Source: DATLLJ01 sp035537875 (GTDB lineage: Bacteria > Acidobacteriota > Vicinamibacteria > Vicinamibacterales > CAVVIG01). From it: a stretch of 64,000 nucleotides of DNA. Position numbers and translations under genes: made by a program. Location: positions 124,001 through 188,000 of the forward strand of contig DATLLJ010000002.1 in NCBI GenBank assembly GCA_035537875.1, written 5' to 3'. This document shows positions 25,254-34,507 of this stretch, one piece after another. The notes beneath the pieces are model-generated. The model did not search any database and was not told the origin of the DNA. It was given only the letters and a program-made list of their open reading frames with translations. Position 1 is the first letter of the stretch. Each line of letters starts with the position of its first letter.

Positions 25254-26483
25254 TCACTTCAGGTGTTCGTAGACTGCCTTCTCGAATCGCCTCATCACGT
25301 CCATGCTGACGGCGTTGTAGAACGGCAGGACCTGCGTGAGAAACACGACGCCGATGCCGTTCTCCGGATCCACCCAGAAATGGGTGTTGTTGATGCCGGC
25401 CCACGTATAGCTTCCCACGCCTCGCTCGTGCATCGGCCGCCCTTCGGTCATCGTAATCTGGAAGCCCAGGCCAAACTTGTCCTTCCCCGCTCCGAACGGA
25501 AAAACGGCTGACGTCCTGGGTATGACGGCGGGCATCTCGTCGACGACGACCGAGCCGATCTGATTGGTGGTCATGAGACGGATGGAATCGGGCTTGAGAA
25601 GCGTCTGGCCGCGCCAGCTCCCCTCGTTCAGGAACAGCTGCAGAAAGGCCGCGTAGTCCGAGGCGGTCGAGACCAGCCCGCCATCGCCCCGCACGGTTGC
25701 CGTGTAGGTGGCCGGGTTGGGCGCCTCGACCAGTCCTGTCTCCTCCCGCCGATGCACCGTCACCAGACGAGCCGTTTTCTCCGCCGGAACGTAGTAAGAG
25801 GTATCGACCATGCCGAGCGGCCGGAAGATTCTCTCCTGGTCGAACGCTTCGATGCCCTGACCGCTCAGCTTCTCCACAATCTCCCCGAGCACCGAAGTGC
25901 TGGCCGAGTAAACCCACCGGGTACCGGGATCGGACAGCAGCGGCATCTCGCGGGGATCCTGCTTGGTCTTCTGCTGGATGGCGAAAACTTCGGGGCTGGT
26001 GAACGGATAGCTCAGGCCCGAAGTGTGGGTCAGCAGGTGTCGAATCGTCATCTCACTCTTCGCCGGTCGAGTCGTGTAGGTGGCGTCGTGCTCGTTGAAG
26101 GTCTCGATGACGGGGCGATCCTTGTATGCCGGCAGGTGGGTCGATACCGGATCGTCGAGCTGCAGCTTCCCCTGCTCGTAAAGCATCATGATTCCCAGTG
26201 AGGTCACGGGCTTGGTCATCGAAGCAATACGAAACAGCGTGTCGGTGGACATCGAAACGCCCTGCGCGGCATTCTGCTTGCCGAAGGCCTTGACGTAGAG
26301 CACCTGGTCCTTGTTCGTGACGGCGGCCACGACACCCGGGATTTCCCCCTTGTCCACGGCAGCCTGGAGCGTGCCGTCCATCGCCGCTACCCCCGCAGCG
26401 TCCAGAGCCGGCAACGAGGTCGACGGCGCGGCGCTGCAACCGGTGACGAACAGGATCGCAAGCAGGGCGGACATGAGTCGCAT
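25254..26483 (-). CDS. serine hydrolase (class C beta-lactamase/DD-peptidase fold), lipoprotein
   Basis: 409 residues. The N-terminus has a lipobox (ILFVTGC), so it is probably a lipoprotein. The catalytic SxxK reads SMTK (after TLFRIA), the second motif is YSAS (Tyr-x-Ser), and the GDGGLVSTASDYAAFLQL block is typical of the beta-lactamase-related esterase group. The C-terminal region holds HERGVGSYTWAG, the usual third-motif area. Such enzymes act as esterases, D-aminopeptidases or, rarely, lactamases. AAAGGAG lies about 6 nt upstream of ATG 26483. Confidence 0.9.
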   Translation of the reverse strand: MRLMSALLAILFVTGCSAAPSTSLPALDAAGVAAMDGTLQAAVDKGEIPGVVAAVTNKDQVLYVKAFGKQNAAQGVSMSTDTLFRIASMTKPVTSLGIMMLYEQGKLQLDDPVSTHLPAYKDRPVIETFNEHDATYTTRPAKSEMTIRHLLTHTSGLSYPFTSPEVFAIQQKTKQDPREMPLLSDPGTRWVYSASTSVLGEIVEKLSGQGIEAFDQERIFRPLGMVDTSYYVPAEKTARLVTVHRREETGLVEAPNPATYTATVRGDGGLVSTASDYAAFLQLFLNEGSWRGQTLLKPDSIRLMTTNQIGSVVVDEMPAVIPRTSAVFPFGAGKDKFGLGFQITMTEGRPMHERGVGSYTWAGINNTHFWVDPENGIGVVFLTQVLPFYNAVSMDVMRRFEKAVYEHLK

Positions 26484-26515
26484 TTCTATCTCCTTTGTGA
26501 GACGACGAGGCACGC

Positions 26516-26983
26516 CTACGGGCCAGGAATCCGGTTGAAGGTGTTGAAGAAGATTTGCTTGTCTTCAGGATCGGCAATGGCCTGGCCGAGCGCTCTGGCC
26601 ACGGCGTAATGTTCGCGCTGCAGATCCCGCGCCGCGGCGGCAAAGGCCGCATGAGCGAGGACCGCGTGCGCGAGCGCCAGCTCCCAGTCCGGCGTCTGCT
26701 GGGCGGCAAGGGAATCGTAGCTCTCCGTGGCGTATCGCAGCGCCAACTCGCCGTGACCGAGCGAAGCGTGCACGTGCCCGAGGAGCATCTTGGCCCGGAT
26801 CACCTGCAGCTCGGATCCGACCTTCGACCAATGAAACGCGGCCGCGTGGGCGGCATCCAGCATCTCGGCGTCCTGATGCGCGGTCCTGGCCGCGAGCTCG
26901 CTGAGACTCCACGCGGCGTTGTTGCACTGCACCGCGTGCCAGCGGTGTGATCGCGCGACTTCCTCAGCCGACGTCTCAATCAA
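26516..26983 (-). CDS. hypothetical helical (TPR-like) protein
   Basis: 155 residues, almost entirely alpha-helical and Ala-rich, with repeated helix pairs (DAAHAAAFHWSKVG, MLLGHVHASLGHGELALRYATESY, ALAHAVLAHAAFAAAA) like a small tetratricopeptide-type array. No enzyme motif is visible. The in-frame start would be TTG at 26983, since a TGA lies two codons upstream; a GTG at 26932 is an alternative. It ends 32 bp upstream of the serine-hydrolase start. Confidence 0.65.
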   Translation of the reverse strand: MIETSAEEVARSHRWHAVQCNNAAWSLSELAARTAHQDAEMLDAAHAAAFHWSKVGSELQVIRAKMLLGHVHASLGHGELALRYATESYDSLAAQQTPDWELALAHAVLAHAAFAAAARDLQREHYAVARALGQAIADPEDKQIFFNTFNRIPGP

Positions 26984-27053
26984 CGGTCAGCCCCACGAAA
27001 CTCCCTTGCGAGCCGTACGATGTTCCCGAGCGTCACGCCCCGATCAGCCGTCC

Positions 27054-28136
27054 TCAGACGTTCAGGTGAAGCAGCTTCATCAGGTTCAGGCCCAGAATCG
27101 CTTCCTTGTCGGCCTCGCTCAGAAACGACGCGTTGAGGACCAGATCGACGGTCACCGGCCAGTTGAACGGCACGTCGGTCCCGTAGACGACCTGGCCGAT
27201 ACCGACTTCTGCGACCAGATGCCGCAATCCTTCATCGGAAAAAACCATCGTGTCGATCGAAATCTGTGAGCGCAGGTACTCGCTCGGCTTCTTCCTGTTG
27301 GCGCACTTGGCATTGGCCCTGACCGCGCAGGCTGCTTCGGTCCGTCCGAGATAGGACGGCAAGTAGCCGCCGGCGTGCGCCCCGCAGACGCGCAGTCCGG
27401 GAAACTTGTCGAGTGTGCCATCGAAGATCAGACGCGACAGAAAATAGGTCGTCTCCAGCGGGTTGCCTATGATGTTGCCGAGATCTCCCCGCCCGCCGAG
27501 CGCTCCCGGCTTGACGATGTTTTCGGCGCCGCCTGGATGCATGAACACCAGCGCGCCGAGCTCCGCGGCCTTGGCCCAGAACGGGTCGTACTTCGGCAGC
27601 GAGAGATCCTCGCCGTTCACGTGCCCGCCGATTGAGACACCGCGCAGACCCAGCCGTTTGACGCCGTCCTCGAGCTGCTCGGCGGCGAGATCGGGATGCT
27701 GCAGCGCGACCGACGCCATCCCGACAAAGCGATCGGGGTGAGCGGCGACCCACGTGGCCAGCCCCTCGTTCTGCGCCCGGACTATTTGAGGAGCAAGACC
27801 GCGATCGGCGGCGTACCACCAATATCCGTTGATGCTGAGCGCCTGAACATCGACACCCTGCTCATCCATCAGGCGCAAACGCGCCGGGCCCAGGATGTTG
27901 TTGCCCGCGCCGCCTCCCATGCCGGCAAGCGGTGTCCCCTTGACGATCTCCTCCACCGAGATCACGCAGTGCGCGTGCACGTCGATCACGCGGACCCGCC
28001 GGTTCCCGATGGTGACCTGCCGTCGTGCTCCCGGGTCCTGGGCCGCGGCCGCCCTTGCACCCACGCCGCGTCCCGTAACGCATGCTGCCGCCGCTCCAAC
28101 GGCTGCGGTCTTCAGAAAGTCTCTACGACTCGGCAC
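27054..28136 (-). CDS. Tat-exported amidohydrolase-2 (ACMSD-like) enzyme
   Basis: 360 residues. SRRDFLKTAAVGAAAACVTG is a twin-arginine signal. The mature enzyme has VIDVHAHCV (HxH metal site, about residues 52-54), RGVSIGGHVNG, VFMHPGG with a further histidine, and VVYGTDVPFNWP with the metal-binding Asp near the end. This is the amidohydrolase-2 family, which holds aminocarboxymuconate-semialdehyde decarboxylase and aromatic-acid decarboxylases such as gamma-resorcylate decarboxylase. A role in aromatic or lignin-derived acids is inferred. It lies 11 bp after the NHL-repeat gene and is probably cotranscribed with it. Confidence 0.9.
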   Translation of the reverse strand: MPSRRDFLKTAAVGAAAACVTGRGVGARAAAAQDPGARRQVTIGNRRVRVIDVHAHCVISVEEIVKGTPLAGMGGGAGNNILGPARLRLMDEQGVDVQALSINGYWWYAADRGLAPQIVRAQNEGLATWVAAHPDRFVGMASVALQHPDLAAEQLEDGVKRLGLRGVSIGGHVNGEDLSLPKYDPFWAKAAELGALVFMHPGGAENIVKPGALGGRGDLGNIIGNPLETTYFLSRLIFDGTLDKFPGLRVCGAHAGGYLPSYLGRTEAACAVRANAKCANRKKPSEYLRSQISIDTMVFSDEGLRHLVAEVGIGQVVYGTDVPFNWPVTVDLVLNASFLSEADKEAILGLNLMKLLHLNV

Positions 28137-28147
28137 GTCTGTTCTCC

Positions 28148-29281
28148 TTACCTGGCCAGGAGGTTGAACTTCTGGATCCGCCTGTTTTCAGGCCTGAGCG
28201 GCGTGACCTCGGTGACGTACAGGTTCCCTTTGGAGTCCGACGCCATGTGATGAAGCGTGCCGAACTCTCCGGGTGCAGAGCCCCATCTTCCGAACGCATC
28301 GAGCAGTTCCAGCGTGCGGCGGTTGAACACCATGACTTTCGCCTGACTTCGATTGCCGACGTAGAGAAAGCGCTGATCCGGATCGGCCGAGAACGCCGTG
28401 CTCGCCGCCGTCGTGCCGTTGCCACACTCAGGCGCCCGGCACTCGCGGCCGATGAAGACCTGTGTCACGTACTTGCCATCGACCGTGAACACCTGCACTC
28501 GCTTGCCGCCGCGGTCGGAAACATAGACCAGCCCGTCGTTCGATACGCGGGCCGCATGCACCGGTTGAACGAACTGCGAAGCCCCCTGCGCATCCGCGTC
28601 GGGCAGAGCGGGGTTGGGAGGCGCGTCGGTGGGGACATTGCCGAATGCCCCCCACATCCGTTTGAACGTGCCGCTGGTCGCGTCGAACACGATCACGCGG
28701 CGGTTGCCGTAGCCGTCGGCCACGAAGAGCTCGTTGGTCTTCGCGTAGACGAAGGCATCCGCGGGTTGATTGAGATTCTGCGTGTCCGCGTTGCCTTTAC
28801 TTTGCCCGGCGCGGCCGATTTGCATGACGAACTGCCCGGTCTTGGTGAACTTGAGCACCTGATGGTCGTTGTCGCCATTGCCGCCGATCCAGACAAATCC
28901 CGCGGGATCGACGTACACGCCGTGCTCCGAATTCGGCCACTCGTAACCCCGGCCGGGGCCGCCCCACGCTTGAACGAAATTTCCGGCCGCGTCGAACTCG
29001 AGGAGGGGCGGCGCGGCCCGCGCCTTTTCCTCGGGGCCGAGTGTGCCGGGACGTTGCAGCACCCAGACATGATCCTGGCCGTCCACGGCGACGCTGGCGA
29101 CCTGTCCCAGCTGCCAGTTGTTCGGAATCTTCGGCCACCCTGGAACGACTTCGAACGTCGGCGCATCGCTCGTGGCGGGCCGCCGCGTCTGAGCGCCAAT
29201 CCTGCCGTTGAACCCGCTGGCGGCTGAAATCACAAGAGTCAACCCCAGCGCTGCGACGACCGATCCTGTCGGTTGATTCAT
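28148..29281 (-). CDS. secreted NHL-repeat (peptidylglycine alpha-amidating-lyase-like) protein
   Basis: 377 residues with a signal peptide (GLTLVISAASGFNG). A beta-propeller follows: FEVVPGWPKIP, VASVAVDGQDHVWVLQRPG, NSEHGVYVDPAGFVWIGGNGDNDHQVLKF, ELFVADGYGNRRVIVFD, GLVYVSDRGGKRVQVF, FLYVGNRSQAKVMVF, and GNLYVTEV. These are NHL-type blades as in animal PAL, although bacterial relatives mostly have unknown substrates. Many secreted copies occur in acidobacterial genomes. It is bordered by a sulfatase (33 bp upstream) and an amidohydrolase (11 bp downstream). Confidence 0.87.
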   Translation of the reverse strand: MNQPTGSVVAALGLTLVISAASGFNGRIGAQTRRPATSDAPTFEVVPGWPKIPNNWQLGQVASVAVDGQDHVWVLQRPGTLGPEEKARAAPPLLEFDAAGNFVQAWGGPGRGYEWPNSEHGVYVDPAGFVWIGGNGDNDHQVLKFTKTGQFVMQIGRAGQSKGNADTQNLNQPADAFVYAKTNELFVADGYGNRRVIVFDATSGTFKRMWGAFGNVPTDAPPNPALPDADAQGASQFVQPVHAARVSNDGLVYVSDRGGKRVQVFTVDGKYVTQVFIGRECRAPECGNGTTAASTAFSADPDQRFLYVGNRSQAKVMVFNRRTLELLDAFGRWGSAPGEFGTLHHMASDSKGNLYVTEVTPLRPENRRIQKFNLLAR

Positions 29282-29314
29282 GACCCGTTCCTCGTCTGGC
29301 TTCCAGTCGCGGCG

Positions 29315-30652
29315 TCACTTCGCCGCGGCTTCGGCATCGACATCCTTCTCCCAGTCGCTGATAAGGCGGCGGAGCTGCGACACCAGGTCTGGCCGCGTCG
29401 TCGCGAGGTCGTTTCGCTCGCCGATGTCCGCCCGCAGGTTGAAGAGCAGCAGATCGTCGCCATCGAGCAGCAGCTTCCAGTCGCCCTTTCTGACGGCCCT
29501 CTGTTGCCGAATCGGTACGTTGATGCGCCAGAACAGCGTCCGCTCGATCGGTGATGACCGGCCCTCCAGAATCGGAAGCAGGTTGATTCCTTCGAGTCGC
29601 GCATCGGCCGGCACTGGTGTTCCCGTGGCCGCCAGAATCGACATCGTCAAATCCATCGTGATACCGGTCTGCCCGCTGATCTTCCCAGTCGGCAGCCGCC
29701 CGGGCCACTTGAAGATTGCCGGCACGCGAATACCGCCTTCCCAGAGCGTGTCCTTCCGATGAAAGAGCGGCGCATTGCGGGACAGCCACTCGCCTCCGTT
29801 GTCGTTGGTGAAGATCACCAGCGTGTTCCTGGTCAGACCGAGCGCATCCAGTTTCTGCAGGATCTGCCCGACGCCGGCGTCGGCCCGCTCGAGCATCGCG
29901 ACATAATCCTTTCGCGTGGCTGGCACGAGGGCATCCGGTCCCTGGAACGCGGCGTTGTCGGGCGCCCGGGAATAATGGTCGGGCGGCTGAAAGGGCCAGT
30001 GGGCCGCGTTGTAAGCCACTTCCAGGAAGAAGGGGCCGGCCTTCTGCTGGTCGATGAAACCGAGCGCGCGGGCGGTGATGAGGTCCGTCATGTACCCGTC
30101 TTCCTGAACGGGTCTGGTGTTTTCGAACAGGTCCGGCTGGCCGTCTCCTCGCGTGTGGGTGTAGAAGTCGATGAACCCGCTCAGGAACCCGAAGAAGTAA
30201 TCGAACCCGTGGGCGTTCGGCCCGAACTCCGGCCTGTAACCCAGATGCCATTTCCCCACGAGTCCGGTCGAATATCCGTTGTTCTTCAGCAGCTGCGGTA
30301 GCGACCGCCCGGTCGTGGCCAGTCCCTGCTCGAGCGCTGGTCCCGCCGACCCCAGCGCACGTTCGAGACGAACGCGCTGCTGGTAGCGGCCGGTCATCAG
30401 CGCCGCTCGCGTCGGCGTGCACAGAGGTGCCGCGTAGAAATCCGTCAGCTTGACGCCATCCTTTGCCAGGCGATCGATGTTCGGCGTCTTGATGTCGGGC
30501 GCACCGTAGCTGCCGATGTCGCCGTAGCCGACATCGTCTGTGACGATCAGCACGACGTTGGGGCGTGAGGGAGTCGGTGGCTGGGACTGGGCGGCCGAAC
30601 TGACCACGCCGAAAAGCACGGCAACGATGAAACACGCGGCTGGACGGCGCAC
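29315..30652 (-). CDS. secreted sulfatase (type I, formylglycine-dependent)
   Basis: 445 residues with a signal peptide ending near SAAQSQ. NVVLIVTDDVGYGD holds the calcium-binding aspartates. The sulfatase signature CTPTRAALMTGRY (about residue 78) has the Cys that is converted to formylglycine. GKWHLGY, HWPFQPPDHY and FTNDNGGEW carry the remaining metal and sulfate ligands. It should remove sulfate esters from polysaccharides or aromatics outside the cytoplasm. Activity needs a formylglycine-generating enzyme, not present in this window. Confidence 0.93.
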   Translation of the reverse strand: MRRPAACFIVAVLFGVVSSAAQSQPPTPSRPNVVLIVTDDVGYGDIGSYGAPDIKTPNIDRLAKDGVKLTDFYAAPLCTPTRAALMTGRYQQRVRLERALGSAGPALEQGLATTGRSLPQLLKNNGYSTGLVGKWHLGYRPEFGPNAHGFDYFFGFLSGFIDFYTHTRGDGQPDLFENTRPVQEDGYMTDLITARALGFIDQQKAGPFFLEVAYNAAHWPFQPPDHYSRAPDNAAFQGPDALVPATRKDYVAMLERADAGVGQILQKLDALGLTRNTLVIFTNDNGGEWLSRNAPLFHRKDTLWEGGIRVPAIFKWPGRLPTGKISGQTGITMDLTMSILAATGTPVPADARLEGINLLPILEGRSSPIERTLFWRINVPIRQQRAVRKGDWKLLLDGDDLLLFNLRADIGERNDLATTRPDLVSQLRRLISDWEKDVDAEAAAK

Positions 30653-30734
30653 GAGACCTCCTTGCTGGATCGCCGAAACTTCGTCGCTGCGGGACTACCC
30701 GTGAACGAGGTGGCCCCTTTCCATCAGTCCGGGC

Positions 30735-32294
30735 TCAGCGGCCGGCGTCGGGCGGGGCTTCGGCCGCACACGTGAAGCTGGACGCGGCGTCAGTGCTGCC
30801 GACCCCGTCGTACTTCGCGACCTGGCCAATCGGGCACAGCGGGCGAGTCCGGTCGATTTTGCCAGCGGTGACACGAGACGCCACGATCCGGGCCGGCTTC
30901 TGCCCGTTCTCGACCCAGTTCGAGATGGCGGCCATCCCGTCGAACGTATCGGGGCCGGGACCGCCGCCGCAGTGCAAGACCCCCGGCAGCATGAACAGCG
31001 CGATCGATTGATCCGCCCCGCTTCCAACGGCCTTCAACACGTTACGGAAATAGATGACGCTGTTCTCGGCGGGCACCTGCGGGTCGGACCATCCGTGCCA
31101 CATGAGCAGCTTGCCGCCGCGATCGAAAAACGGCGTGAGGTTGAACTCGTCCGACGCGAGCAGTCCACCGTCTTTCGTGACCGCCCGCTCGACATCGGCT
31201 GCGATGTTGGACAGCCGGAAGTCCCAACGCGGATCTTTCAGATGGAAGTTCCGCACGCGTGAGAGAGAGTTGACGAGAGGCTCCGGACCGCCCAGTGTTC
31301 CCCACTGCAGTTCCGAACCCGGCCAGAGGTGCGCGTCGAGGAGCACCTTTCCAGATGTCGGATCGGTGAACGGCGATGTGAGCACCACGGCCGATTCAAC
31401 CTGCGGCGCCGTCAAACACGAAGGACCGTCGGGGCCCTTGCAGAGAAGCGTCGCGTAATCGAATCTGCACTTCGTCGGGTTCTCGAGAACGCCGTCCTTG
31501 ACGCCGTCGTCGAGGTCGCAGACCTTCATCACCGCATCGTGAATCATCGGATACTTGCTGGCGGGAATCCGGCTGGCTGGCGTGCGGTTGACCGTCAGGT
31601 TGATGCCGATGCGCGCTGCGTCGAGGCGAGCCTGATTCCACGATGCCGCGCCCGCGACGATACCCTGGAAGTCGTCGGGATATCGCTGAGCGCTCGTCAA
31701 CCCATGTCTGCCGCCGCCAGAGCAGGCGTTGTAGTACGACCACCGCGGCGGGCTCCCGTAAAAGGCGCGGATCACCGCCTTGCCCGCCAGCGCGAGCTCG
31801 TGCGTCGAGCGATACGCGAAGTCGATCAGCTTCTCGGGATGCCCCGGCATGAAATCCGCGTTGTTGCCGGCGTGACCGGTGTCGGTACCAGCCGTCGCGT
31901 ACCCCTCTGCCAACGCGGACGCCATGAGTGCATGAGGAATGGCGCCTGCGAGCCCGCCCTCGCCGACTGCCTGAAACCTTCCGTTCCAGCGCGACTCCGG
32001 AAGCCAGACTTCGATATCGATCTCGGAGTCGTTCGACGGCCTCGCGGTGAGCTGGACCAGGCAGAAGGCGGGCAGTTTCAGGAACGGCTGACGCTGCGCG
32101 ACGCGATCGGTCGCCGCCCGGTCGGTCGCAGGGTCGAATGACCCCGTCGGCACCATTCGAGCAGCGGTTACGGACGTCGCTGGAAGCGAAAGCTGCGTCA
32201 GGTTCTCGCAGCGCGTGACGCTTTGCGCCAGTGCGGCGCGAGCGACAATCAGCGCGAGAAGCAGCGTCGCGAACGTCACAGAGCGCGCATGCAT
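30735..32294 (-). CDS. secreted tannase/feruloyl esterase-family protein
   Basis: 519 residues; signal peptide LLLALIVARAALAQ. Features of the tannase family: WNGRFQAVGEGGLAG, the TDTGHAG block, a nucleophile region YYNACSGGGRHGL (CSxGG), WSDPQVPAE carrying the catalytic Asp, and LPGVLHCGGGPG with the catalytic His. The two Cys next to Ser and His form the disulfide typical of this family. It should cleave aromatic ester bonds (galloyl, feruloyl or similar). ATG 32294 has GGGGGAG just upstream. Confidence 0.9.
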   Translation of the reverse strand: MHARSVTFATLLLALIVARAALAQSVTRCENLTQLSLPATSVTAARMVPTGSFDPATDRAATDRVAQRQPFLKLPAFCLVQLTARPSNDSEIDIEVWLPESRWNGRFQAVGEGGLAGAIPHALMASALAEGYATAGTDTGHAGNNADFMPGHPEKLIDFAYRSTHELALAGKAVIRAFYGSPPRWSYYNACSGGGRHGLTSAQRYPDDFQGIVAGAASWNQARLDAARIGINLTVNRTPASRIPASKYPMIHDAVMKVCDLDDGVKDGVLENPTKCRFDYATLLCKGPDGPSCLTAPQVESAVVLTSPFTDPTSGKVLLDAHLWPGSELQWGTLGGPEPLVNSLSRVRNFHLKDPRWDFRLSNIAADVERAVTKDGGLLASDEFNLTPFFDRGGKLLMWHGWSDPQVPAENSVIYFRNVLKAVGSGADQSIALFMLPGVLHCGGGPGPDTFDGMAAISNWVENGQKPARIVASRVTAGKIDRTRPLCPIGQVAKYDGVGSTDAASSFTCAAEAPPDAGR

Positions 32295-32329
32295 CGCTCC
32301 CCCGGAACCGGTTGGAGTAACTCGACCGA

Positions 32330-32836
32330 CTAGACTGCCGCTGCCGGCGCATCCACGCCAGCCCAGAGGTTCATCGTGGTCAGCTCTTCGCGTCCGCACG
32401 CCTTGAGATAGAGGAAGAGCTGTGTACGATACGCGGCGTAGCCGCAGAGCACGACGTTCACGAGAAACGCACCGCGCGAGCTGGCATTGCCGAACATCGT
32501 GATCTCGTCCCGAAAATCGGCGTCGGCGACGTCGTTCAGGAGCCTCGGAAAGGCGTCGGACTGGGCGGCGATCGCGGCCAGCGTCTGATCGAAATCCATC
32601 TTGTCCACCGCCTGCTTGGCTGTGGTCCAGGCAGCGGGATCGAACGTGCCGATCTTGGCCGCCTCTACGAGCGACGGTCCCATGATGGTCAGATACTTGA
32701 GGAGCTCAATCGTGCTGCGCTGCTTCGATGTCGGGCGATAGTCCAGCTTCGTGCGGTCGATCTTCCCCGCCAGGTGCAGCAGGATGCGAACTTCCTTTTG
32801 GAACGCGCCAATCAGTTCGGCCTTGGTCAGGACCAT
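32330..32836 (-). CDS. DinB-like / DUF1993-type four-helix protein
   Basis: 168 residues of mostly helical sequence: MVLTKAELIGAFQKEVRILLHLAGKI, DYRPTSKQRSTIELLKYLTIMGPSLVEAAK, FPRLLNDVADADFRDEITMFG, and GAFLVNVVLCGYAAYRTQLFLYLKACG. This matches the DinB/YfiT four-helix-bundle group, but the usual metal histidine triad is not complete here. GAGG lies 5 nt before ATG 32836. Function unknown. Confidence 0.75.
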   Translation of the reverse strand: MVLTKAELIGAFQKEVRILLHLAGKIDRTKLDYRPTSKQRSTIELLKYLTIMGPSLVEAAKIGTFDPAAWTTAKQAVDKMDFDQTLAAIAAQSDAFPRLLNDVADADFRDEITMFGNASSRGAFLVNVVLCGYAAYRTQLFLYLKACGREELTTMNLWAGVDAPAAAV

Positions 32837-32895
32837 GGTTTCCTCGAGAGAAAGAAGGAATTGGGAGCGCAGAATATCATGGGAGAGATGCCTTC

Positions 32896-33309
32896 CTACT
32901 CCCCGTTTGCGATCCCACGGCTGATTCTGAAGACGTGGCCGTCGGGGTGCCGAACGTGCATCTCCCGAACGTTCCACGGCATGTCGGTCGGCGGCCAGGT
33001 AATCTCGAGACCCTGCTCGAGACAGCGCGTGTGAACGGCGTCCACGTCGTCCACCCAGATCGACATCCAGACGCCCTTCTCCGCGGCATCGCTCCCTCCG
33101 GGTCCAAACGTGCGGGTGAGCGTGCTCTTGCCGCGACCGCCCTGAGCGTTCTCGCACAGGAAGATCTCGCACTCGCCGGAACAGACGCCGCCAAAGTCCG
33201 GCGGCGTGCCCCACTCCCAGGCCTTTTCCCATCCAAGTCTCTCGAACCACGCGAAGCTTTCCTGAATGTTCGAGACGTTCAGAATCGGCGTGAGTCGTTT
33301 GGCGAGCAT
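32896..33309 (-). CDS. VOC-family protein (bleomycin-resistance/glyoxalase fold)
   Basis: 137 residues. LTPILNVSNIQESFAWFERLGW, the middle FGGVCSGECEIFLCENA strand, VWMSIWVDDVDAVHTRCLEQGLEI and MPWNVREMHVRHPDGHVFRISRG form a single VOC domain, likely active as a dimer. Three cysteines cluster in the middle strand, which is unusual but of unclear meaning. It lies 59 bp upstream of the DinB-like gene and follows the ADP-ribosylglycohydrolase gene on the same strand by 30 bp. Confidence 0.85.
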   Translation of the reverse strand: MLAKRLTPILNVSNIQESFAWFERLGWEKAWEWGTPPDFGGVCSGECEIFLCENAQGGRGKSTLTRTFGPGGSDAAEKGVWMSIWVDDVDAVHTRCLEQGLEITWPPTDMPWNVREMHVRHPDGHVFRISRGIANGE

Positions 33310-33339
33310 GTCCGGCCTCCTATGAAGGATGGGTCGACC

Positions 33340-34311
33340 TCAATGCCGCAGTGCTGCAAGCTCGTTCGCGACGCGAACGAGATCGAGGTGGTTGATTCGC
33401 TCGACGATTTCGTACCACTGCTGGTTGACGGTGTTCGGATAGATAGCCCCCAGGATGGCGCCGGCAATCGACCCGACGGAGTCGCTGTCTCCACCGATGT
33501 TCGCGGCCAGCAGAATCGCGTCCTCCGCAGAGCGCATCCTGGTCGCGAGTCCCAGCGCCAGCGGCACGATTGTCAGAGGCTGATTCGGAAAGAAGCGGGC
33601 TGCGACCTCCGCCGGGCGCAGCCGCGCGCGGCCGAGCGCGTCGTACACGGAGCGCATCGCCGGTGCGAACGTCGGGGCCATCGGTCCAGGCCATCGGCGC
33701 TCGGCCTCTTTGGCGGCATGTTCGGCAAATCCGAAGACGTCCGCCGGGGAGGCGCCATCGATGGCTGCCGAGACAGCCGCAGCCGTAGACGCCGCGCCGG
33801 CGATCGCCAGGGATCCTCCGTGAGTCGAGATGGAAGCTTCGCGCGCACCGCTGACGAGCTCGTCGAGACGGTCCGAGCGATACAAGATACCAACCGGTGC
33901 CACGCGTATGGCGGCGCCGCACCCCTCGTGCTCGGTAGTCGTCCGGGTCGAATCGGCGGCCTGGTGGAAATCCCACAGCGATTTGACGCCCGGATGGACG
34001 CTCTTTGTACAGCGGAGCATTTCGCTTCCGATGCTCACGTGCGAGACAGTGCCGGTGGTAAGGATGGCTCTCGCAACGGCGAGCGTTCGTTCGGTATCGT
34101 CGGTCGTCTCGCCGATGCGCCACTCGTGCCGCGCGTTCCCTTTGTATCTCGGGACGACCGCGCCAGGCCGGCCTTCGAATCCTCCGATGCCGTGCGGGTA
34201 GTGACGTCGTACCGCTTCGTGAGCGAGCATCTCGGACTGTTTGCCGACGGCATCGCCGACGGCGACGCCCTCGAGGCAGCCGATCACGCGACCGACCCGC
34301 GCGAGGCTCAT
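33340..34311 (-). CDS. ADP-ribosylglycohydrolase-family protein
   Basis: About 323 residues from ATG 34311. RVIGCLEGVAVGDAVG is the family's first helix. ETTDDTERTLAVARAI carries the magnesium-binding T/D-D motif, and AANIGGDSDSVGSIAGAILGAIY the second Mg-binding D-D site. Two Mg ions and these aspartates define DraG/ARH3-like hydrolases that remove ADP-ribose from proteins or small molecules. The open frame extends to a TTG at 34383 with no family similarity before 34311. The substrate is not apparent from neighbours. Confidence 0.88.
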   Translation of the reverse strand: MSLARVGRVIGCLEGVAVGDAVGKQSEMLAHEAVRRHYPHGIGGFEGRPGAVVPRYKGNARHEWRIGETTDDTERTLAVARAILTTGTVSHVSIGSEMLRCTKSVHPGVKSLWDFHQAADSTRTTTEHEGCGAAIRVAPVGILYRSDRLDELVSGAREASISTHGGSLAIAGAASTAAAVSAAIDGASPADVFGFAEHAAKEAERRWPGPMAPTFAPAMRSVYDALGRARLRPAEVAARFFPNQPLTIVPLALGLATRMRSAEDAILLAANIGGDSDSVGSIAGAILGAIYPNTVNQQWYEIVERINHLDLVRVANELAALRH

Positions 34312-34459
34312 GGGCGAACGGCGAGGGTTCGAAGCCTTGATGAGCGCGTGCAGGCGCGAGACAGGCCAGACGACATCGGGCAACGACTATACGCGACTGC
34401 CAGGCCGTTAGGATGGAAATCGAATCGTGGAGCGCGTACGGGCTCTCCGAAGCAGGGAA

Positions 34460-34490
34460 TCGGCGGCCGGCACCAGTGACCGGCCGCCGA
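34460..34490. terminator. strong GC hairpin downstream of the CTPGYWK gene
   Basis: A perfect 11-bp stem (TCGGCGGCCGG against CCGGCCGCCGA) with a 9-nt loop starts 18 bp past the stop of the minus-strand gene at 34508. It resembles the stem of an intrinsic terminator, though only a weak T-run follows, so termination is inferred. Confidence 0.55.
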
Positions 34491-34507
34491 ATCTGATCAA
34501 CTCGGGT

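Noticed and set aside
28797..30635. 612-codon minus-strand open frame
   Set aside because: It runs out of frame through both the sulfatase and NHL-repeat genes and is Arg/Gly-rich, typical of a GC-rich shadow frame.
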